Below, in pieces: positions 1 through 13,231 of a DNA stretch of 64,000 nucleotides. The notes under the pieces are model-generated. The model was not told the origin of the DNA. It did no database searches and was given only the letters and a program-made list of their open reading frames with translations. The number at the start of each line of letters is the position of its first letter. The stretch's first letter is position 1. Source of the DNA: Hevea brasiliensis (Eukaryota > Streptophyta > Magnoliopsida > Malpighiales > Euphorbiaceae); the NCBI RefSeq assembly GCF_030052815.1, contig NC_079496.1:9935100-9999099 (forward strand), given 5' to 3'. The position numbers and the translations under genes were made by a program.

Positions 1-1192
<1,192 letters not shown>

Positions 1193-1640
1193 CTAATATC
1201 GATACAAAATTACCAAATTTGAGTTACTTACTGGACCCAAAAAGAAAAAAAAAAAGAACCATCAATCAATCAAAACTGAAGCACCTAAAATTACACAATT
1301 CACCAACTAAAGATAGAAAATTTCGACTAATTCACATCTCATAGATCTATACAACACAACAAATTCCACTAAAAAAAAATCTAATATGAAGAATCAGTTT
1401 ATATTTGGGAGTTTATAACACAAAAAGCCACTGGAGACAGAGATTCACAGATATAAGCATGGAATATGGCTAAAGAAGTGAATTGATTAACTAAGCTATA
1501 AGCGATCTACCTGAAAAGAGGATCTAAGAGGCAGCTACAGTATGAAGCAACAACGCAGACAGTATGAAGGGCAAAGGCTGAGGTAAGAAAAAACGAGTAG
1601 AGGTGGTTTTTATTTATAGCGAAAAATAGAGCTAGGGTTT
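1193..1640 (-). promoter_or_regulatory. leader intron, TATA box and telo-box of eEF1A copy 1
   Basis: Just upstream of the ATG is a leader intron (1510-1193) with donor CAG|GTAG and acceptor TATTAG, as is usual for plant eEF1A genes. Further upstream, read on the minus strand, is CTATAAATA (1611-1619). An AAACCCTA telo-box lies at 1633-1640. Telo-boxes are known in promoters of plant eEF1A and ribosomal protein genes. The same parts recur at copies 2 and 3, so the promoter of the broken copy looks intact. Confidence 0.7.
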
Positions 1641-1835
1641 CTTGGGGCTGGCTGGGGCTCGGCTATCTGGGCTGTGAAATGACTATTGTGCCACAATTGC
1701 CTGTATCAAATACCAATCTCCCCCAGCCCTTTTCTTGGAAAATAAAATAGTATATATAGATTTTTGTAACGACGGGAGGCAAGTTAGCAATCGGAAAATA
1801 ATAATTAAATAAATCCCTAAACTTTTATATCTATG

Positions 1836-2409
1836 TCTATAAGTAGAGTTGAGCAGAATTTAATTCAAATAAAAAAATTACATCAAATTGAGTTAATTTG
1901 ATTTAATTAGTTTGATTTTAAAATTTAATTGATTTGATTCAATTTTATATTATAAAAATTTTGATTATTTCGGTTCGGTTCATTTTGAAGAGAAATAAAT
2001 CGATTAAATCGAATTGAACCGAATAATAATTTATATATTCAAATCCAACTAAATCGAACCGAATCGATTTTTAAAATAATTTATTTTTATGGGAAATTTA
2101 TGATTTATATTTAATTATATATATATATTAATTATTTAATTTCATTGATTAATGGTTATTAGATTCAAACTAAAGTCAAAATTAGATCAAATAACTTGAA
2201 AATCAATTCTAAATTAAAAAATCAATCAAAAATAAAAATCGATCTGTTTAAACTGAACCGAACCAAAATATAATGGTTCGGTTCGATTCAATTTTTCACC
2301 CATTTCGATTCGGTTCAGTTTCTAAAATTTGAAATTCGATTTTTATAATTTAATTTGGTTCGGTTCGGTTCTGTTCTGTTTGGTTTGAATGCTCACCCCT
2401 ATCTATCAG
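1836..2409. mobile_element. hAT-like MITE with 8-bp target site duplication
   Basis: The element spans 1844-2401. Its left end is TAGAGTTGAGCA and the inverse of its right end is TAGGGGTGAGCA (10 of 12 identical). It is flanked by tctataag (1836-1843) and tctatcag (2402-2409), an 8-bp duplication with one mismatch, as expected for hAT transposons. The inside is AT-rich with many GGTTCGGTT/AACCGAACC motifs in both orientations, so it can fold back. It has no coding capacity and lies about 200 bp upstream of the eEF1A copy 1 TATA box. Confidence 0.75.
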
Positions 2410-2696
2410 AACAGAAAATGAAATATAATAATATATATTTATTATATATATTTGAAAAAAAAAAGAAAAAAATATATATATATATAACAAAAGAATGTCA
2501 TTTTATTAATTAAAATATATATAATTTCAAATTTATAATTCATTTGTCAATTTATCAATTTAATAAAAATTAATTTAATTATAATAAAATGTAGCTATTT
2601 TTATAAGGTTATCAATGCGAGAAGAAAAAGTTCTTCTTAAGAGAGAATAGAAAGAAAGAGAAGAGGTTAGGTTCACAATATCAGAGGGAGAAGGTT

Positions 2697-5600
2697 TGTG
2701 ACACCCCTTACCTGTCTACAGTGTAGCTGAGCAAGATATGCCACACAGTTTACCGAAATACCATATTTTATTTCAATTATTTTTATCCTTCCTTATTTAT
2801 TTTTTCATAGTTATAAAGTATAATTGGTGAAGTATAATTTATTTAAGTCATTTATGGAAAACATCAATTTATTTGAGATTCCGCAAATTTTATAGAAAAT
2901 CTGACAGAGTACCGGCTAAAAATGGAGAAACAGTTCTTCGGAACCTGTGAAAAACACTTCCAAAATTTTCAATCAATCCCAAACTTCATTTCATCAATAA
3001 AATTTCAATATTTTTCAACAACATTTCCATTTCTCAATTATTCATCTCATATGATATTCATGTAAAAGTCATAAATAAATATTCACTTTTTTATTCATAA
3101 ATACAATTTCCACTATTTACATTAATACCAAAATACATTACATAAGTTTCAATTACATATGAGAAAATAAACGTTAATTACAAAATACCCAAAATGAAAC
3201 CTAGTGTCCTACTAATGCGCTGACGTCGGTGAGGTGACACGGACACTATGCAGAGCTGCGGATGATCTCACCCAGTCTGTGGTCTACTGGGCTCTCTATC
3301 GGTCTCTCCAGAACCTACACGTGACAAAAGCAACGCGCTAAGCAATAATGCTTACTAGTGCCAATAATGTAATAAAAAGAAATAACAAAAAATAAATATG
3401 CACTGCATGTTCTGATGTCTTATGCAGACCATTTTTCGATCATTATTGGTAATCTTATTTGTTATATACTTGTTATATTCATAATTTCATTAAATTTATC
3501 TTCTTTCATTTTTTGTTGCCCAAGTAACCTATAATGGATGACTAGACTGGATAAACGGGTAAACTGGCACTAGGTATCAAGTACCTTGGGCAGTCACACC
3601 ATTGGTTACATATGTATCTCCCGGTGTGCAACAGAACAGCTAATGAGCTGTAATAAATATTACGCACAAGGCCAAGTATCATCACAATGTCAGAATGGCT
3701 AAAAGCTTTGAAATCACAAAATGGCATAATGCCATGTGTAGTACTGCTAACTGAACCCTATTGGCATGCCAATATATCCAAACCAATCTTACTAGGTGTA
3801 CTAGGGCATGTTACACTTTTAAATTTCATAATTCTTGAAATTGAAGTTTAAGTGTTACTATTCATTTAATTGGTCAACTAAAATGTTGACTTTTGCATAG
3901 ACAATAGGTACATTGGTTCTAATATTCCCAACATACCACATTTTGCATTCTAAAATTGTTGATATTGGTTGCCAATACCATTTCTAAGCTTAGTGTTGGT
4001 TATTCACAATTTTCAGATTTCAAGCACTAAGTTTACTTTTCCATTAGTCATTTGTACAGTAGGAATTTGGCAAAATTATCTTCATGAAAGTTGTTCCTTA
4101 TTGTGTTTAGTTATATTTATTTTTTTGAATCACTCCATTTGGAGTTTTGTAGCTCAAGTTATGATAATTTTACCATAACTAGCTGGATTGACCTATACCC
4201 AGAATTTCTGGGCAATTTGGTTCTGCCAGATTTAGTTACCTAAGTTTGGTTGGCAATTTGACTAGGTTATGATCAGAATTTGGATTTGTGTTCCCCATAA
4301 AAGTTGTAGGTCTATGTCTCAGCTTTCTACTGGTAAAATTTCATATCAATTGGACCTTTCTACACTGAGTTATGACTAAATGAATAAACACTGTTCATTT
4401 GGTTATTTTGCCAAGGTAGAATGCAAGTCACCCGGATTAGGGCAATTTTTAGGTCAACTTGGTTTAGTTTTCTGGGCAAGGTTTCTTCACCAAAGTTGTG
4501 TCATTATGTATCTAGTTTCATGTTCAATTGGCCTTGCACCAATTGAACCTCTACAACTGCATTTATAGCTGCCTAAACCTGCTGGACTCACACTCAGTCC
4601 TGCAGGTCAGCCAAGGTAGCTCACCCAAACTCAAATAACAAGCCACAACTCACTTCCTTTCCTCCTCACACACATTCAAATGGTCACTAATTGACCATTA
4701 TAAGGTTAATAAACCATCATATGAGCAAACCCTAGAATTGTTCAAGTGTCCAATTTTTTTCATTTCATACATGCACAATTCTTGCATTTCATTTACTTAA
4801 TTATGTTCAATCCCTCATCCACTACCAAAGGCTGCTTATAACCATTTTTCTACCAAGCAAAATCATCAAACCTTAGTTAACCCTAGCTGCCAAAATTTAT
4901 AAGGTGCACACACACACACTTGTTTGTTTTATTTTCTTCTATTTCCTACACAATGCCATTGAACATGAATTAAAACAAAAGGAACAAGAATTTGACACTA
5001 ATCTTATTGGAGCAGAATTTCAAGCCAACTAAACTCTCTTTTTTCTTCCTCTTTTGGCTGCCTAAAGGATGTTCAAGTTGCTAGATTAATTTTTTGTGAA
5101 GCTAAATAAGGGTTTCAAGTGTTTGGTGAGATTGGGAGCTTTAGTGGAGCTTCAATGGTGATTTGGGTGAGAAGAGAGGAAACGACTAGTTGAAGGAAGG
5201 TGATGGCTGCTGATTTTTTTGATTTTTGTGGTATTATTTTCCCTTTTTATTAGTTAATTTAAATGTTAGTTAAATATGATTAGTGGGATTTGCTTAATGA
5301 CATCACAATGATGTCATAAATGGACCTTTTATCTTATTTTCTTTTCTTTTCTCCTCTGCTCATTTTCAATTTAACTTTTAGTAATATTTATTTATATTTT
5401 ATGTCATAATAATTATTTACTTAACTGGACAAGTCGACCAAAAATCACCTCTGAAGGCGAAATGACCAAAATGCCCTCCGTTTGGCTTAACAAACTAAAA
5501 TTGTCTGTACTGATTGAAAAATTTTTCTAAGTATTTTCTTGGCATTCTAATGCCATAGAAACCTCAATGACCCTTCTCTAGAGTCCAAAAAATTATTTTA

Positions 5601-7360
5601 TGAATTTTCTCTCGGGTTTAAGGCTCCTAGTTACGAGAACCACAACTTCCCACTGGGTTAACCATCGCTAGGGCACCGGCTCATTTAACTTGGTTGTATT
5701 TTATTTCTAAATTTTTTCCTAAATTTTTCTTATTAATATTTGAGTTAATTACGATTCCTCACTTTAGTTTAAATTTTTTTTCGGACGTTCTAGCTTTCCG
5801 GACCGACACTGGTTACCGGAACAATAGAATGTACGAAGTTGCTACAAGGAGGGTGTTACAAGGTTGCTGTAGAACTATTTGGGTAGAAGGTGTAGGTGTT
5901 TGGAAAAACATATTTGAGACACTCTGGCAGTTACTGGGAGTCCACGTCTTCCATGTAGATTGAGGATAAGTCTCACTGCTCCAAAATGTAAATGAGAATA
6001 CCTTCTTGTCTCAATTTGGGAATCAAATGAGAAGTGATTTCCAGAGTAACATATTGTTCAGCAGAAGAACTATGGAGGGAACATTGGTCCATTCTGGATG
6101 TGAATATAGAAGTGTGTTCTAAACCCATTTGCAGGTTGGGTAGGTCCTAGGTATAGGGGAGACTCTGCCAGATTTTCGGCACGACTTAGGACGTCTTTGG
6201 TCTTTTTCTTAGTTTGTATTGAGTCAAATTTATTAAATGATTGTAATAAAATTATCAGGTGAGCCGGGACAGCCCTTTTCCTCCGCCCAGCTACCATAGT
6301 GACTAATGTCAAGTCTGTGAGTAAAATATTAATTTTAATTATAATTTCGATATTATTATATGTTTAATGCATGCCCATGCGTCACTTATATGTATATATC
6401 TATGTAGTTAAACCCTAGGCACGTTTTATGTTGCATTCACAACTGTTAAAGTGCCATGGATGTTGCTGTGGTAATTTAGAGCAGTGTGCGTGCATTGGCG
6501 TGCGTGTGATGTGGTGTTGGCTATGGATAGGACGGGTAGACACGGCTTGAGATCTTCGCTGAGACCTAGTCCTTTAGGGTAGACACGGCTTGAATTCTTC
6601 GTTGGGACCCCAATTTGGTTTATTAAGCGAAAGTCCGGCTTGAGTTCTTAGCTGGCACAGGTTGGATTTAAGAGAGCTGTATAGGGGATCAGCTCCCATA
6701 TATTTATGATTTGACATTACTGGGTGTGTGAGTGCTCCAAATTACCTTTTTGCTGTTATGATGTGAAAATATTACTGATGTTGCATTTCACTCTACAGGG
6801 TGCATTAGCTTTAGACAGTTATAGAGATTATGGTTAAAATTGATATTTTACTCTCTGAGTCGAACGCTCACTCCTATTCAATATTTTTTCAGGCCACAGG
6901 AGGATATTTTTGAGGTTAACCTGCTTTTCTCCCTCGCAGGTCATTTATTAATGTTTGTATAAACCTGTTAACTCTTAGAATTTCCGCATGTGTTAGAAGT
7001 ATTTATTTGATTTGGGTCTATAATATAATTATCATGTTGGACCTGTAAACGTATTATTATATGCATGTTTGATGGACTGGATGAGGGAACTGAGCTCCCA
7101 TTTATTTTTATGACATTGAGTATGTGGAGGGTGAGCTGAGTTCCCCAGTTGATTATATATCGTGTTTACAGGTCGGGTGAGTCAAAAACTCCCCGTTGAA
7201 AAGTTCACTTTATGGCCGGACTCTATCCGGTTGAATTCTTGAAATTAGGCCCAATGGGGCTTAGAGTTGAGTTAAGAAATAGTTAGGCTTACTACAGGCC
7301 TCGGGGCTTTAGCTGGCCCAAATCCTAATGCCGGTCCGGCCCATAGGTTGGGTCGTGACA
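2697..7360 (+). mobile_element. long solo-LTR-like unit of a gypsy retrotransposon
   Basis: The unit begins TGTGACACCCC and ends GGTCGTGACA, so it has TG..CA termini. Its last 1.5 kb (about 5830-7360) is clearly related to the LTRs of the gypsy element at 15525-23909: it shares the block around GCAGGTTGGGTAGGTCCTAG, the repeated CACGGCTTGA block, and the end CCGGCCCATAGGTTGGGTCG. There is no primer-binding site, gag or pol after it, so I read it as a solo LTR of about 4.66 kb from a long-LTR relative. Flanking bases do not match (aggtt on the left, a poly-A run on the right), so the duplication is lost or the unit is rearranged. Small open frames inside carry no recognisable protein. Confidence 0.6.
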
Positions 7361-8044
7361 AAAAAAATACAAAAAAAAAAGTTTTCAAAATGGTGTAACT
7401 CAAGTATTATAACTTATTTTGAACTAAATTTATGAATATTTTAATTATTATGTTTTGAGAATGATGTCATTTAATTTGTATATAAATACAAAAAATAAAT
7501 ATTTAATAAAATGCAATAAAAATATAAATTAAAATTTTAATTTAAATCGAAAAGTATTTTATTTTAAAAAAACTTATGGAGATTGATGAAAACTATGAAT
7601 GAAATCGCAGGAATCATAAATAAAACCAAGGCATACTTTTAGTTTATAACTAGTTTTAATCAACATAAACAATAAAATTTAATAATTAAATTTTAATTTC
7701 AAATTAATTAAAATAGAACACAAATTATGTAATATGTTAATATTAAAAAAATCAGAATATTAGAATAACAAATAGAAAAATGTTACAATTTTAGCTCCAG
7801 ATGAAATTTGAATCGAGAATCAAATTTTGTTTTAACAGTTAAAGTACATTTAAGCATCTTGTTCGATATTAAGTGATGTCAGTCACAAAACTTAAAAGAA
7901 ATTAGTCTTATGTTAAAGAAATACCCTGATGCCTAATCTAATGGTCATGGCATAGGACTACAAATAGAAATGATACCAAACACAAAGAATTCGGCACAGA
8001 CGAGAACATTTTAGGCAGCTTGAAATAGCCATCTATAAACAAAA
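7361..8044. other. AT-rich intergenic DNA, no gene seen
   Basis: No open frame or conserved motif is visible between the solo-LTR-like unit and the LINE tail. The base composition is strongly AT-rich. Confidence 0.5.
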
Positions 8045-8051
8045 AAAAAAA

Positions 8052-8080
8052 ACTCAACTCAACTCAACTCAACTAAGCTT
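8052..8080 (-). repeat. TTGAG-type 3' tail of the LINE
   Basis: About five tandem copies of AACTC on the plus strand (GAGTT read with the LINE) lie between an A-run (8041-8051) and the body of the LINE. RTE-clade elements end in short tandem repeats rather than poly-A alone, so this marks the 3' terminus. Confidence 0.65.
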
Positions 8081-9449
8081 TTATTTCAAAAATTTAGGTT
8101 CGGTTACATGGATTCGCTTTATCTACTCTAAACGATTTTGGGTTAAATCCTCAGAAATGTATAATGCTTCTAGGTCATGTTGTACTACTCTCCTCAAAGT
8201 TAATTTAGGTCTGCCTGTTTTTTTCTTTCTATCCTCTAACCTAATGTGCTCTACTTGTCTAACTGGAGTCTCCGTATGTCTACGTTTCACATGATCAAAC
8301 CACCTCAATCTCCCTTCTCTCAACTTATCTTCAATTGGCACCACTCCTACCTTTTCTCTAATACTCTCATTACGGATTTTATCTAGTCTAGTATGACCAC
8401 TCATCCACCTTAACATTCTCATCTCTGCAACTCTTATCTTAGACGCATACGACTCTTTCAGTGCCCAACACTCACTACCATATAACATAACCGGTCGTAT
8501 GGCTGTACGGTAAAATTTTTCTTTCAACTTATTGGAATCTTACGATCACATAAAACTCCCGTTGCACGTCTCCACTTCAACCACCCAGCTTTAATCCTAT
8601 GACTAACATCTTTGGGACAGTACCACTCCATTCAAACTAACTCATTTCCTATCACCAGTTTGGCCTTCACTGAACTTATAATGCATGTATTCTGTCTTCG
8701 TTCTACTTAACTTAAAACCCTTTGACTCTAAAGTACTTCTCCAAAGTTCTAGCTTTCTATGGACTCTTTCTCGTGTCTCATCTATCAGAACAATATCATC
8801 CGCAAACATCATGCACCAAGGAATACTCTCTTGTATATGTTTTGTCAATTCATCTAAAACTAATGTAAAAAGATAAGGGCTTATGGCTGATCCTTGATGT
8901 AATCCAATTGAGATCGGAAAATCTCTTGTGTCCCCTCCCACTGTACGCACAATAGTAGTTGCTCCTTCATATATATCTTTCAACACTTGTATATACGTAA
9001 TAGATACCCTTTTTTATTCTAACACATTCCATAAGACATCTCTTGGAACACTATCATAAGCCTTCTCCAAATCAATAAAAACTATGTGTAGATATTTCTT
9101 CACATCTCTATATTTCTCCATCAAGCTTCTAATGAGAAAGATTACTTCCATAGTTGAACGACCGGGCAAGAAACCAAATTGATTGAGAGAGATAGAAGTA
9201 TCATGACGTAGTCGATGCTCTACAACTCTCTCCCACAATTTCATAGTATGGCTCATGAGTTTAATTCCCCTATAGTTTGAGCAACTCTGTATGTCTCCCT
9301 TATTTTTAAAAATAGGTATTAAAATACTCTTCCTCCATTCATCAGGCATTTTTTTGAGTTTATAATCTTATTAAATAATTTAGTTAACCATGTCACTTCC
9401 ATATCTCCCAAACACTTCTACACTTTAATTTGTATTTCAGTCTTTACCC

Positions 9450-9565
9450 ACTTTCATTCTCTTAAGTGCTTCTTTTACTTCTAAAAAACTAATCCTTCTA
9501 GTATAATACTTTCATTCTCTTAAGTACTTCTTTTACTTCTAAAAAACTAATCCTTCTAGTATAAT
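9450..9565 (-). repeat. 58-bp tandem duplication inside the LINE
   Basis: Two adjacent 58-bp copies (9450-9507 and 9508-9565) differ at one base. Read on the minus strand they encode ISFLEVKEALKRMKV, a segment just upstream of the reverse transcriptase core. The unit is not a multiple of three, so the duplication itself shifts the frame. Confidence 0.8.
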
Positions 9566-10155
9566 TCATATTCTTTTCTATTGTTCTATAATTTATATTC
9601 ACGCTGTTACCATTTTAATTATTATTAAAGAGATCATTAAAATAATTTATCCATCTCTCTTTAATGTTCTCATCTTTCACCAACACTTTTCCTTTTTTCC
9701 TTCTTTATCCTTAATACACGATTGAGATCTTGACAAACCAAAAAAAACTACAAAATATTAATTCCAAACTAATTAAATTCGAAATACTATGTTTAAAATC
9801 AATTAAACATCATGAGAAGCTGAGAGAATAATATTCACATTTAGAATAAGCTGTGGATGGATGCTTTACCATATTAACACGAAATAACTTGAAAGAAAGA
9901 ACTTAAACAAAAATCAAAATCGCCTTACCATTAAATCAGTAAGCAAAACTGTCTCGTACATAACAAGAACTAAATTGAAAAGAAAACTGTCTTGAGCACA
10001 TTCACCAAAAAATGGTGTAATACTACAAGCTCACTGCCAGTCTTCCACCCAAATGCGGGCGCAGCAACTAGCAATGTACACTGAAAACCTTTAAACATAG
10101 CTAAATGCCTAAACATAAATAAAACTTTAACACTAAAAATTCCCATTCTTTGCGT

Positions 10156-12326
10156 TCACTTTCCACCCTTCTTTGCAGCAGACTTGGTAACTTTGGCTCC
10201 AGTTGGGTCCTTCTTCTCAACACTCTTGATAACACCAACTGCAACAGTCTGGCGCATGTCCCTAACAGCAAAACGACCCAATGGGGGGTACGCAGAGAAA
10301 GTCTCAACAACCATGGGCTTGGTGGGAATCATCTTCACAAACCCAGCATCACCATTCTTCAAAAACTTGGGTTCCTTCTCGAGCTCCTTGCCTGATCGGC
10401 GATCAATCTTGGTCAAGATCTCAGCAAACTTCACTGCAATGTGGGATGTGTGGCAGTCCAAAACAGGGGCATATCCATTTCCAATCTGACCAGGGTGGTT
10501 CATGATAATGACTTGTGATGTGAAGTTGGCAGCCTCCTTGGCAGGATCATCTTTAGAGTTGGATGCCACATTACCTCTCTTGAGATCTTTCACAGCAACA
10601 TTCTTCACGTTGAACCCAACATTGTCACCAGGGAGGGCCTCCTGAAGAGCCTCGTGATGCATCTCAACAGACTTAACTTCAGTTGTCAGTCCACTGGGTC
10701 CAAAGGTCACGACCATACCAGGCTTGAGGATACCAGTCTCCACTCGACCCACCGGGACAGTTCCAATGCCACCAATCTTGTATACGTCCTGAAGTGGGAG
10801 ACGGAGAGGCTTGTCTGAGGGCCTCTTGGGCTCCTGAATCTGGTCCAGAGCTTCAAGAAGGGTTGGGCCCTTGTACCAGTCAAGGTTGGTGGACCTCTCA
10901 ATCATGTTGTCACCTTCAAAACCAGAGATGGGCACAAAAGGAATCTTCTCAGGGTTGTATCCAACCTTCTTGAGGTATGAGGAGACTTCCTTGACAATTT
11001 CGTCATACCTGGCCTTGGAATACTTGGGTGTTGTAGCGTCCATCTAAGGAAACGATGGACAAAAGGGAATACTTTAGGAAAAAAAAACAAATTAATAAAG
11101 TCAAATGAGTAACAAATACAACTACCAATTCGTCCATGGACAACGAAGCCATATTCAAAAACACACAAAAAAGCCACAAAAAAATGTAATCGAATAAACG
11201 AGATATGGTTGGGGGGAACAGCACTTAAGAAAGAAGCAAGGGCAATTTAATTTAACACTAAAGGCACCCATAGCAGGCAGTCCTCTCACATTCAATTTAG
11301 TGCATCCATGGTAAACTGTTTATCTCTGAAAACTTAATTCATTAAAAAAAAAAAAAAAAAGAGCAAGCAAACAAATAAACATAGATACAATACAAATTAA
11401 AACACGCTTACAGATCCATACAAGGTAAAAAGGAAGCTCATAAAAACAATTTTACAAAAAGTGCAAGCTAAAATAATTTTTGCATCCCCTCAATTAAATA
11501 CAGTTCAAGCATATAATAGGGAACCAAATAATGAAATTTTTTAATTAAAACCAAATATTAATCTACTGCATAACAAATGGAGAGAGAGGGAATCGAACCC
11601 TCATTAGTTCAATACGAAGAACTTCCGGTTTAACATCCGGAGCCATCAACCATTAGGCCATCTCTCCCAAATAGACAACATCATAGATCTACTAATAAAG
11701 TAAACACGCATTGTAGTTCTGGACATTGTCCATGAATGCCTCAAATAGTATAAACGTTTCAACACTGCATTTGTCCTACATGGGTGTTCTTTATCAGAAG
11801 AGTAGGGCCACAATCAACAAAGACATCGAATAAGAATAGAAACAGACACAAAATATAATGTTACCTTGTTGCAGCAGCAAATCATTTGCTTTACACCAAG
11901 GGTGAAAGCAAGAAGAGCATGTTCACGGGTCTGCCCATCCTTAGAAATACCAGCTTCGAAACCACCAGTGGTGGAATCAATAATGAGGACAGCACAGTCA
12001 GCCTGTGAGGTACCAGTAATCATGTTCTTAATAAAGTCACGATGCCCAGGAGCATCAATAACAGTACAGTAGTACTTGGTGGTCTCGAACTTCCACAAGG
12101 CAATATCAATTGTAATACCACGTTCACGCTCAGCCTTGAGTTTATCAAGCACCCAGGCATACTTGAATGACCTCTTGTTCATCTCAGCAGCTTCCTTCTC
12201 GAACCTTTCAATGACACGCTTGTCAATACCTCCAAGCTTGTAAATGAGATGGCCAGTGGTGGTGGACTTGCCAGAGTCGACATGGCCAATGACCACGATG
12301 TTGATGTGAACCTTCTCCTTACCCAT
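10156..12326 (-). CDS. elongation factor 1-alpha, copy 2 (intact)
   Basis: The coding exons are 12326-11865 (462 nt) and 11043-10156 (888 nt), giving 449 aa. The intron at 11864-11044 has donor AAG|GTAAC and acceptor CCTTAG|ATGG. Exon 1 carries the GTPase motifs G1 GHVDSGKS, G3 DAPGHRD and the start of G4 (CCNK), which the splice completes as NKMD. Exon 2 carries domains 2 and 3, including PVGRVETG and [12 protein letters not shown]. The protein binds GTP and aminoacyl-tRNA in the cytosol and brings the tRNA to the ribosomal A site. Unlike copy 3 it has Asn in RGNVASNSK, Ala in [10 protein letters not shown] and SAAKKGGK at the end. It has the usual full length for plant eEF1A. It lies in a tandem array with copies 1 and 3, and its coding intron contains a tRNA-like gene. 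Confidence 0.96.
11579..11667 (-). tRNA. plastid trnS-UGA-like tRNA gene nested in an eEF1A intron, probably a pseudogene
   Basis: The 89-nt segment folds as a class II tRNA on the same strand as eEF1A. It has a perfect 7-bp acceptor stem (GGAGAGA/TCTCTCC), a GCC/GGC D stem, and a 5-bp T stem with loop TTCGATT. The long variable arm is closed by AGTTC/GAACT. The start GGAGAGATGGCC and the D-arm GGTTGATGGCTCCGG are those I remember for plastid tRNA-Ser(UGA), so it is likely a plastid-derived insertion. The anticodon loop is altered: between the CCGG halves there are 8 nt (ATGTTAAA) where plastid trnS has 9. Alignment puts UUA at the anticodon position but replaces the invariant U33. An alternative 8-nt loop reading places U33 before GUU. 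The B box (GGTTCGATTCC) is intact and the A box is near consensus, so transcription is possible, but normal decoding is doubtful. Confidence 0.72.
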
Positions 12327-12335
12327 TATAGATGC

Positions 12336-12723
12336 CTAAAAACTGATCTGAAAACGAAGTATAAGCTTCAGCAACTCAGACAAAATCTGAGTCAATTTGC
12401 TCTAAATCAGATTAAAAAAGAGGGGAAATTAACATAGAATTCAGACTGCTACAATTTAGATTAGAAAATTTCATAAAGAGATTGAAAGATCTGTATGATG
12501 CGAAGCATCTACATAAGAAATCTTAAAAATTCGAATGAATTAGAGATACAGAGATAATCAGATCTATATATCTCCAAACATAATTAACTAATGAAGTTAC
12601 CTGAGTTAAAGGATTGAAGGCTCGCCTTAGAACCCCGCTTGCGATGTTTAAGAGAGGAGACACCGAACTGAGTGATGCGGACGCAAAACTGCCGTTATTT
12701 ATAGGGATATAAGGGCTAGGGTT
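12336..12723 (-). promoter_or_regulatory. leader intron, TATA box and telo-box of eEF1A copy 2
   Basis: The leader intron is 12600-12336, with donor CAG|GTAAC and acceptor TTTAG. CTATAAATA lies at 12696-12704 and AACCCTA at 12717-12723 on the minus strand. The leader exon between the TATA box and the donor is about 70-90 nt. The layout matches copies 1 and 3. Confidence 0.72.
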
Positions 12724-12839
12724 CTTGAAGGCGTCTAATATTCATCTTGCGGTTTTGCCCTTCAGATGTAAGATGCAATGACGAATTTGTCCCCCCTTGC
12801 TTGGGAATCAAGCAGAAGGGTTTTTTTGTGTTTTTTTAT

Positions 12840-13171
12840 CAATACTGACCGCATGTGAGATGATATAAAGTATCGCGGATGAATATCAGATCACTTATTT
12901 ATCAGATATAATTTTAATTTTTAAAATTTATTATATATTTTAATTTATTTATTTAAATATTTATCAGTTGTTAAACATATTTAAAATATGAATCAAATAT
13001 CGTTTAAATAAATAAAAAAATTTAAATTATTGGATCCACAAAAGTCAGCAAAGCTTCTTAAAAAATCATAATATTTTCTATACTTTATAATTTATAAATA
13101 AATATATATATATATATATATATATAATTATATTCAATTCTTGTGCTGCAAATATATTTAATAATCTATTG

Positions 13172-13231
<60 letters not shown>

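Larger units (their letters stand above)
8045..9760 (-). mobile_element. 5'-truncated, decayed RTE-like LINE
   Basis: Conceptual fragments on the minus strand are those of a non-LTR reverse transcriptase. From 5' to 3' they include VWKCLG-like and [19 protein letters not shown] pieces, [19 protein letters not shown] and [13 protein letters not shown] (9349-9014). Next come GLHQGSAISPYLFTLVLDEL and the catalytic FADDIV box (8986-8642), then a C-terminal part with LYGSECWALK (8527-8123). The pieces lie in different frames, so the gene is dead. Weak coding similarity continues upstream to about 9730. No endonuclease domain is present, so the element is 5'-truncated. It ends in a TTGAG-type microsatellite tail near 8052-8080, typical of plant RTE-like elements. 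Confidence 0.82.

Noticed and set aside
7987..8004. GAATTCGGCACAGACGAG resembles the EcoRI cDNA adaptor GAATTCGGCACGAG
   Set aside because: It carries two extra bases and lies in continuous genomic AT-rich sequence with no vector around it; coincidence is more likely than contamination.
8685..8876. Plus-strand open frame across the LINE
   Set aside because: Antisense shadow of the reverse transcriptase fragment.
10150..10505. Overlapping plus-strand frames over eEF1A copy 2
   Set aside because: Shadow frames caused by strong codon bias of eEF1A; the same shadows occur at copies 1 and 3.
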